Origin: Paraglomus occultum
Taxonomy: Eukaryota; Glomeromycota; Glomeromycetes; Paraglomerales; Paraglomeraceae
Direction of reading: 5' to 3'
NCBI GenBank assembly: GCA_910592205.1
Contig: CAJVPJ010000174.1
Span: 1 to 37,697, forward strand
Length of the DNA: 37,697 bases
The position numbers and the translations under genes were made by a program. Positions 33,500-37,697 of this stretch are shown here, one piece after another; the first letter of the stretch is position 1; each line of letters begins with the position of its first letter. The notes under the pieces are model-generated. The model was given only the letters and a program-made list of their open reading frames with translations, searched no databases and was not told the DNA's origin.

Positions 33500-34237
33500 T
33501 TAACTCTTATTTCTCTTAATTCTAACTAGTTTAATAACCAGGATAGCTAAAAGAAACAATGTTATTCCACAACCACCCATTCAATAATATCTCTCTTTTT
33601 CTAGCTTATTAAGTTGGTTTTCTAATTGAACTCGGGGAGTTTTATTTCACTTTTTATAGTAGGCATCTGGATCTCTTATTTTTTCAGCAACTCGCTCATC
33701 TTCCATCGTGCCTAGAAAATTGGTTGTTTTTTTGGGGTCTGAATTGTCTTCATCATTTTTGTATCTTGAATCTAGGAAAAGTAATATCGAAAATTCAGAT
33801 GCAGGATAAGTTTGACTGTAATTTGAAGGGATTTCTGCTTCTTTTCTTCATAATTGTGTACCCTTTTCCTTAAGTTCACATTTGATAGTAAAACCACCAG
33901 CAAACGATGCAAATTTCATTTTTTGTATAAGTTCTTGACAGACTTCACCAATTACAATTTGGTCTCAAGTTTCTTGGTCCACCACATTGATATCATTAGG
34001 TAAATGATTTTTGGTAGAAATGGTTATATTTCCTATTTCAATGTGTAATTTGGCAACAATTTTACTCCTTTTTGCAACAATAGTATTGTTATCTGTTAAT
34101 TGGAAAAGTTTTTTTGCATCCTCTGCCACTTCTAGGGCAAAACTTTTTCCTAACACACTTTTGATTTCTACACTTCCATAACCTTCTTTATATTTAGGAA
34201 CAATTCGCATATAAATGGGTTGGGTTTTGGGTACCAA
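33500..34237 (-). pseudogene. Mollicutes-code (UGA = Trp) open frame Y: membrane-anchored protein, unknown function
   Basis: In the standard code this is four broken pieces. With UGA as Trp it is one frame of 245 codons, closing with TAA at 33502-33500. In-frame TGAs occur at VDQET-W-DQIVIGE, GTQL-W-RKEAE, AYYKK-W-NKTPRV and ERYY-W-MGGCG. No TAA or TAG interrupts it, and no TGG is used. The N-terminal part (MRIVPKYKEGYGSVEIKSVL, from the first ATG at 34210) is beta-strand-like. A charged helix LENQLNKLEKERYYW precedes a single C-terminal membrane segment, GGCGITLFLLAILVIKLV, and a basic tail RIKRNKS. That is a tail-anchored layout with a cytoplasmic basic end. Upstream, a related reading in another frame (LDKVYNNNPAGYRVSISIPI) suggests that the gene once began further 5'. 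In the fungal nucleus it would be non-functional. Confidence 0.75.
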
Positions 34238-34505
34238 ATGGGGATATTAATATTGGTATACTAATACTAACTCTGTAGCCTGCTGGATTATTATTATATA
34301 CCTTGTCCAATTTTTTACACAGTTCCTAAACACAGGTAAAATATCAGCTCATTCCTGCCTAGTAATTCTTCAAAGTAAAAGGTGTCAGCATGGCGCTTAG
34401 TACACAATGATACATGACCTTTGGAGTTTTGTCTTAAAACTACCCCCTGCAGTAATGGTACCTCCTAAGTCACTGATTCGAGACCTAATACTAAGCATTC
34501 CTTTT

Positions 34506-35047
34506 TTATGTACTTCTATTTTTGTCACACATATGGCAAACTATTTCACTTCCTTCAGCATTTTTTGGACAAATATAACTCGGAGCATTATCATCTGTGG
34601 CCGTGGCGCTGTGGCTGTGCGGCGTTTTCAAGTGAAATGATCATTTTGTTTACCCCTTTCAATATTTTTATGACAATTACGACATTGGGAACATTTATGT
34701 CCTCGATTGTCTTCATAAGCAGTGACATCTCAATCCAACATGATTTTGCATTGAGGACAACAGATAGTAATCCGATCTCATCTTCCACTCCCTTTTTGAT
34801 TAAGAGTTCTTACTCTGAAAGGCCAATCAAAAATTTCTTTATTTTTAGCCTTGGTTAAAGCTTCCTTAAAAATTTTCTTTTTATTCCTTTCTCAATCAGC
34901 AGTGTTTTCATCTAATTCTTTTTGTAACAAAGTTTCAGCACATCCTCAACAACAAAATTCAATATGTTCTCTATCTTCTTCATCTCATCAATCAATAGTT
35001 AAGCCTTCTTTTGTGTTATGACAATTAAAACATTCTTTTTTACTCAT
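34506..35047 (-). pseudogene. Mollicutes-code (UGA = Trp) open frame X: zinc-ribbon protein, unknown function
   Basis: It starts MSKKECFNCHNTKEG and reads through seven in-frame TGA codons as Trp (ID-WW-DEED, FCC-W-GCAE, TAD-W-ERN, SGR-W-DRIT, MLD-W-DVTA, HFT-W-K), with one ordinary TGG in IFDWPFR. The first frame stays open until TAG at 34543-34541. Cys pairs are regularly spaced: CFNCH, CCWGC, CCPQC, CSQCRNCH. After a one-base shift near 34630 the other frame gives YICPKNAEGSEIVCHMCDKN. This looks like a multi-zinc-ribbon protein, perhaps DNA- or RNA-binding. The same strand and order (small Lys-rich frame, X, Y) suggests a former bacterial gene cluster. Frames between X and Y (34240-34500) still show coding-like pieces, so X and Y may be parts of one decayed gene. 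Confidence 0.75.
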
Positions 35048-35234
35048 GATTTTTTATTTATATACTATATGTTTACAAAATGGTTTTACAAAAAAAAAAA
35101 AAAAGAAAGAAAAAAAGAGTAAAACAACTGTTTAAAAATAAAGAAAACTTTATAAATTACAGTGAGAATGGAACATTAATATTGTTTAGAAATCTCATTA
35201 ATAAAAGCTGAAATAGATGGTAAGCTTGTTTGGA

Positions 35235-35510
35235 TTAAAAATTTTCGTTCAGATAATTTTGCCGTTTATTTTGTAATTGTAATTGTACATCATTATCCTG
35301 CTTTTTTCTCTTAATATTTATTATTTTTCGTACCTCTTGGTAAATTTCGTAAGTGATTTTTTCTTTATCTAGATATTCCTGGAGAGTTTGGGTATGATTG
35401 ATTTTAAAAACATAGGGAGCAATTTTCTCTCCTTGTTTTTTTTTTAGAATACTTCTAATAGTGCTGTAATTCTTGGGTTCCATAGTGGATTTAATGTAAA
35501 TTAGTTTCAT
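35235..35510 (-). CDS. Small Lys-rich element protein, family member B, unknown function
   Basis: A 91-aa frame, mirror-image relative of the one at 27726-28001. The first ~65 residues differ at only a handful of positions (KKKQGEKIAPYVFKINHTQT; DKEKITYEIYQEVRKIIN). The C-terminal third is different and Gln/Asn-rich, ending NENF with TAA. It lies just upstream of, and on the same strand as, the UGA-coded frames X and Y. It contains no Trp, so it is readable in both genetic codes. Conservation of the protein while flanks diverge suggests selection on the protein in at least part of its history. Function unknown. Confidence 0.5.
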   Translation of the reverse strand: MKLIYIKSTMEPKNYSTIRSILKKKQGEKIAPYVFKINHTQTLQEYLDKEKITYEIYQEVRKIINIKRKKQDNDVQLQLQNKRQNYLNENF

Positions 35511-35745
35511 ATTATATTTTTTATATAGAGATAGTCCTATATATATTACTCCTGTTATGGTTTATATTCCTCACCTTCTGGTATGATAAAGGGAGCATTA
35601 AAATTAACCAGTCCATAAGTATGAATGAGCACCATTATTACTTTTCAAAACGTCATCAGTCAAATTAGTTAACTTTCAGCCACACCAGCTCTTATTTAAG
35701 AATGTTCACTTTGTCTGGTTTTGTTGCAGTCTGCCCCATGTGTCA
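35330..35745 (-). repeat. Inverted element segment, right copy
   Basis: Reverse-complement counterpart of about 27502-27920. It includes the CTGCAACAAAACC start, AGTAATAATGGTGCTCAT, TTATCATACCAGAAGGTGA, the near-palindrome and the 5' two thirds of the small Lys-rich frame. Similarity is clear but imperfect, with several indels, so the two copies have been separate for some time. Confidence 0.8.
35522..35545 (-). promoter_or_regulatory. Near-palindromic motif TATATAGGACTATCTCTATAT
   Basis: Minus-strand member of the motif family, about 12-15 nt upstream of the ATG of the small Lys-rich frame, as in the left copy. It is the most diverged occurrence. Confidence 0.45.
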
Positions 35746-36549
35746 ATTCTCTAATTTTGATGACTTATGGCTAATCTGTGCCAGAAATTTTTCAAAGCAA
35801 TGCACAACATCAACATAAAATAACACTGACACTAATGTTTCTCATAATTCATAGATATCAAAGACATACTGTAAATAAATGCTTGTGTCATACAAAATCT
35901 CCATGATGTATAAACCCATATTAATATTCATTTTCTCATAATAATGTCGTGCCAACGGTCACGGGAGAGCGTATGACTATTGACGCGGTTTGAGATTTAG
36001 CTGCGCCTTCGAAAGTGCGTGGCTCACCTCAGCGATAGCTAATCGTAACGAACAGTTAGTGACCTATTTATCCTATAGGCTTTTTCCGTACTACTAGCTG
36101 CGCTAGGTCGTAGACACTAAAACCTAGACAATTAACTACTCTCGAGAAATCTACTACTATCCTCTACCGCCGGGATTAAAACAGTAGTCTATAGTTCGGG
36201 GTATCGATAAGAAAATGTGTAACGCGTTGAAAAGAAATAGTTAATTATCGTATTTGCCACTCAGCTAATCGCGGGACAAGTATTACGACTAGCCTTTCCG
36301 TTATACGGTTTAGTGATTTAGGATATAACGGATATTCAAGAAAAGAATTATGATTTCAGAGTAAATGGATACTCGTTTGTTAATAAGATATGAGAATAAA
36401 ATAAAGGGAAATCGAACGTCTTTGATTATCACTATAAGCGAACTTGAGTACTGATCACTTCGAACACCCCGATGCTAACTCTACACTACGCTGTTTATAT
36501 ACATTTCGGAACCAATTAATATTCTATTTTTAGCATCGCAATTTATACA
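35746..36549. other. Unassigned interval
   Basis: The base composition is less AT-rich than the element to the left, especially at 35945-36330, which suggests a return to ordinary host DNA near 35.9 kb. No gene, RNA or repeat was recognized. Confidence 0.45.
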
Positions 36550-36744
36550 CTATAAACTGCTGCTATTCCCTGGCAGCATGCTGCTCGTGTTACTGCTCGT
36601 GTGACTTAGATTTCGTACGTCGTCGGCCTGGGTACCACCGCTACCGATTCCGCTGCGCTGCTGATCACTGGAAATCTTGGTGACACCACTTGTTGCACAG
36701 AAATTCGGGGAGGAATACGTCACCTTATACGCTTGCGTCATCAC
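36550..36744 (-). CDS. Small Ser/Thr/Gly-rich open frame, unknown
   Basis: A 64-aa frame starting MMTQAYKVTYSSPNF. It has clearly higher GC than its flanks and a Ser/Asn-rich second half (SHTSSNTSSMLPGNSSSL). It could be a short gene, the first exon of a gene (a GTGTAT donor lies just before the stop) or a decayed exon. No family was recognized. Confidence 0.25.
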   Translation of the reverse strand: MMTQAYKVTYSSPNFCATSGVTKISSDQQRSGIGSGGTQADDVRNLSHTSSNTSSMLPGNSSSL

Positions 36745-36929
36745 AATAATAAAGATAAATTAGAAAAAGGGCATTAGCCTTGATTTCTGATGATATTAAA
36801 AGTTTCATTGCCAAAGCACTTATTATTATTATTATCAGTTATTATTATTATATTAATTAAGGATTAATTTATTTGTTATTGATTTCATCACGGGTATATA
36901 AAACTAATATATTGCAAATTATTATTTTC

Positions 36930-37081
36930 AGATGTTTTGCATGCTACCAGAGATGTCGGAAGTTATTACTTGACTATGACAAAAGTTTTCGTTCAAGGGG
37001 ATTAGCACATTGTCATACCTGCATAGTTGAAGCTTCATGGTTCAGTACCCACTTTTGTGAACCAACGTTGTTTATTACAGA
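36930..37081 (+). other. Exon-like fragment, unassigned
   Basis: A TTTTCAG acceptor is followed by sequence that is coding-like in two frames: one reads LHATRDVGSYYLTMTKVFVQ, the other CFACYQRCRKLLLDYDKSF with spaced Cys/His. It cannot be joined to a gene here and may be a relic. Confidence 0.2.
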
Positions 37082-37150
37082 AAAGGGGTGTATAGTGATC
37101 ACGTGTATATTGTAATATCGATAGTAAATTTTGGATACTGATATACATTG

Positions 37151-37254
37151 ATATAGGATTATGCGTATATTATGGAAAGACAAGTAATGTTAAATAAAAC
37201 ACTGAAAACCAAATTACAAAAGCATAAAATTTATATATAGGAATAACCGTATAT
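37151..37254 (+). promoter_or_regulatory. Two copies of the ATATAGGATTACCnnTATAT motif
   Basis: ATATAGGATTATGCGTATAT at 37151-37170 and TATATAGGAATAACCGTATAT at about 37232-37254, about 80 nt apart, immediately upstream of the second DUF7869-type copy. The doubling might reflect a nested or repeated insertion. Confidence 0.5.
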
Positions 37255-37697
37255 AGAAAATTATAATTATAATGGTTTGACTGAATACGAAAAAGCGATA
37301 CTTTTTTGGAATTAGATTGCGATTGTGGTTGTTCAAAAAAGATTTCAAGAGAAGAGTTTGCCGAATTACATGAAGCATTTCAAGCTCTTTCTAAGTCTGA
37401 ACAAGGTATATTTTTAATGACCCAACAGAAAGCAATGAATGGTGGGGAAATAACTGCCAGTCGACGTCTTAAAAAGAAAACGCGTACTAACAAGCGAACG
37501 TTTTATTATTGAGATCATAATACGCCACTTTGTCAGAAAACGTATCTTAATATGTTAGGAATTGGCCGCACACACTTCGAAAACGTTAGAAATCACTTGG
37601 CGACGAATGGTATAATACCACGCGTTCATGGTAATGTAAAAAGAGTGCCACGATGGAAAACCAAAATAACCATTGATATAACCGTTGCTACTGCCGT
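37255..37697 (+). pseudogene. DUF7869-type transposon gene, copy 2, cut by window end
   Basis: A second copy of the gene at 31726. It reads LTEYEKAI, then LELDCDCGCSKKISREEFAE, QALSKSEQGIFLMTQQKAMN and ITASRRLKKKTRTNKRTFYY, a TGA, DHNTPLCQKTYLNMLGIGRT, NGIIPRVHGNVKRVP and RWKTKITIDITVAT. A missing base near 37305 shifts the frame early on. The TGA at 37510-37512 falls at the same codon as the TGA in copy 1, while the later Trp is TGG here (RWKTK, near 37648) but TGA in copy 1. It continues past the window. Alignment with copy 1 also shows that copy 1 lost one base near 31950. Confidence 0.75.

Noticed and set aside
31726-35047. In-frame TGAs as products of repeat-induced point mutation or random decay
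   Set aside because: RIP-type CpA to TpA change on the antisense strand turns TGG into TAG, not TGA, and random decay would also leave TAA and TAG. Only TGA is seen in the supported frames. Still, this is an argument, not a test.
1-37697. rRNA, tRNA, CRISPR or telomere repeats
   Set aside because: I looked for conserved cores, cloverleaf patterns and regular arrays and found none. The ACCCTAACCGAAG stretch near 4970 is not a telomeric array.

Overview
The window is eukaryotic. It is AT-rich, with multi-exon genes, short GT..AG introns of about 50-220 nt and long gene-poor stretches. The conserved genes are fungal in type. A Crinkler-type nuclease/kinase, a DUF7869-type transposon gene and segments that only read through with UGA = Trp (the Mollicutes code) together point to an arbuscular mycorrhizal (Glomeromycotina) fungus. 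These fungi host Mollicutes-related endobacteria ('Ca. Moeniiplasma'). The taxon is my inference. No rRNA, tRNA or CRISPR array was seen.

Layout. 1-1415 (+): 3' part of a glutamine-synthetase-family gene. 1632-3859 (+): PX-domain protein of the Ypt35 type, with one apparent frameshift. 3860-8050: mostly non-coding, with a long TTGCCCGACA hairpin, pogo-like transposon ends, a possible small two-exon gene (6236-6828) and a degenerate ~63-bp tandem repeat. 8055-9386 (-): RNF5/RNF185-type membrane RING E3 ligase, divergent from 9582-12933 (+), nucleoporin Nup85. 13505-16009 (-): PP2A scaffold subunit A, complete in nine exons. 16.1-21.5 kb: gene desert with a relic of a transposon-gene family. 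21534-22656 (-): last five exons of an XMAP215/ch-TOG-type microtubule regulator whose 5' exons are not visible. 22.7-27.5 kb: only unassigned coding-like fragments. I checked exon phases by hand; the Nup85, PP2A-A, RING and Crinkler models close in frame from start to stop.

The right third (27.5 kb to the end) is an accessory mosaic. Two related segments (about 27502-27920 and 35330-35745) lie in inverted orientation about 8 kb apart. They enclose a membrane/HTH-like pseudogene, a three-exon Crinkler-type protein (coiled coil, PD-(D/E)XK nuclease, degenerate kinase), a DUF7869-type gene and two minus-strand reading frames. Those two frames carry seven and four in-frame TGA codons but no TAA or TAG until their ends. 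The DUF7869-type gene also has TGA at five positions that read well as Trp, one of them shared with a second copy that starts near 37232. Host genes in the same window use TGG for Trp and TGA as a true stop, so this is not the host code. A near-palindrome of the form ATATAGGATTACCnnTATAT recurs five times, just upstream of these element genes.

The main candidate discovery is DNA written in the Mollicutes code, including a fungal-type mobile gene whose Trp codons look partly converted to TGA, embedded in fungal DNA. It suggests traffic of mobile genes between fungus and endobacterium. A chimeric assembly must be excluded first.
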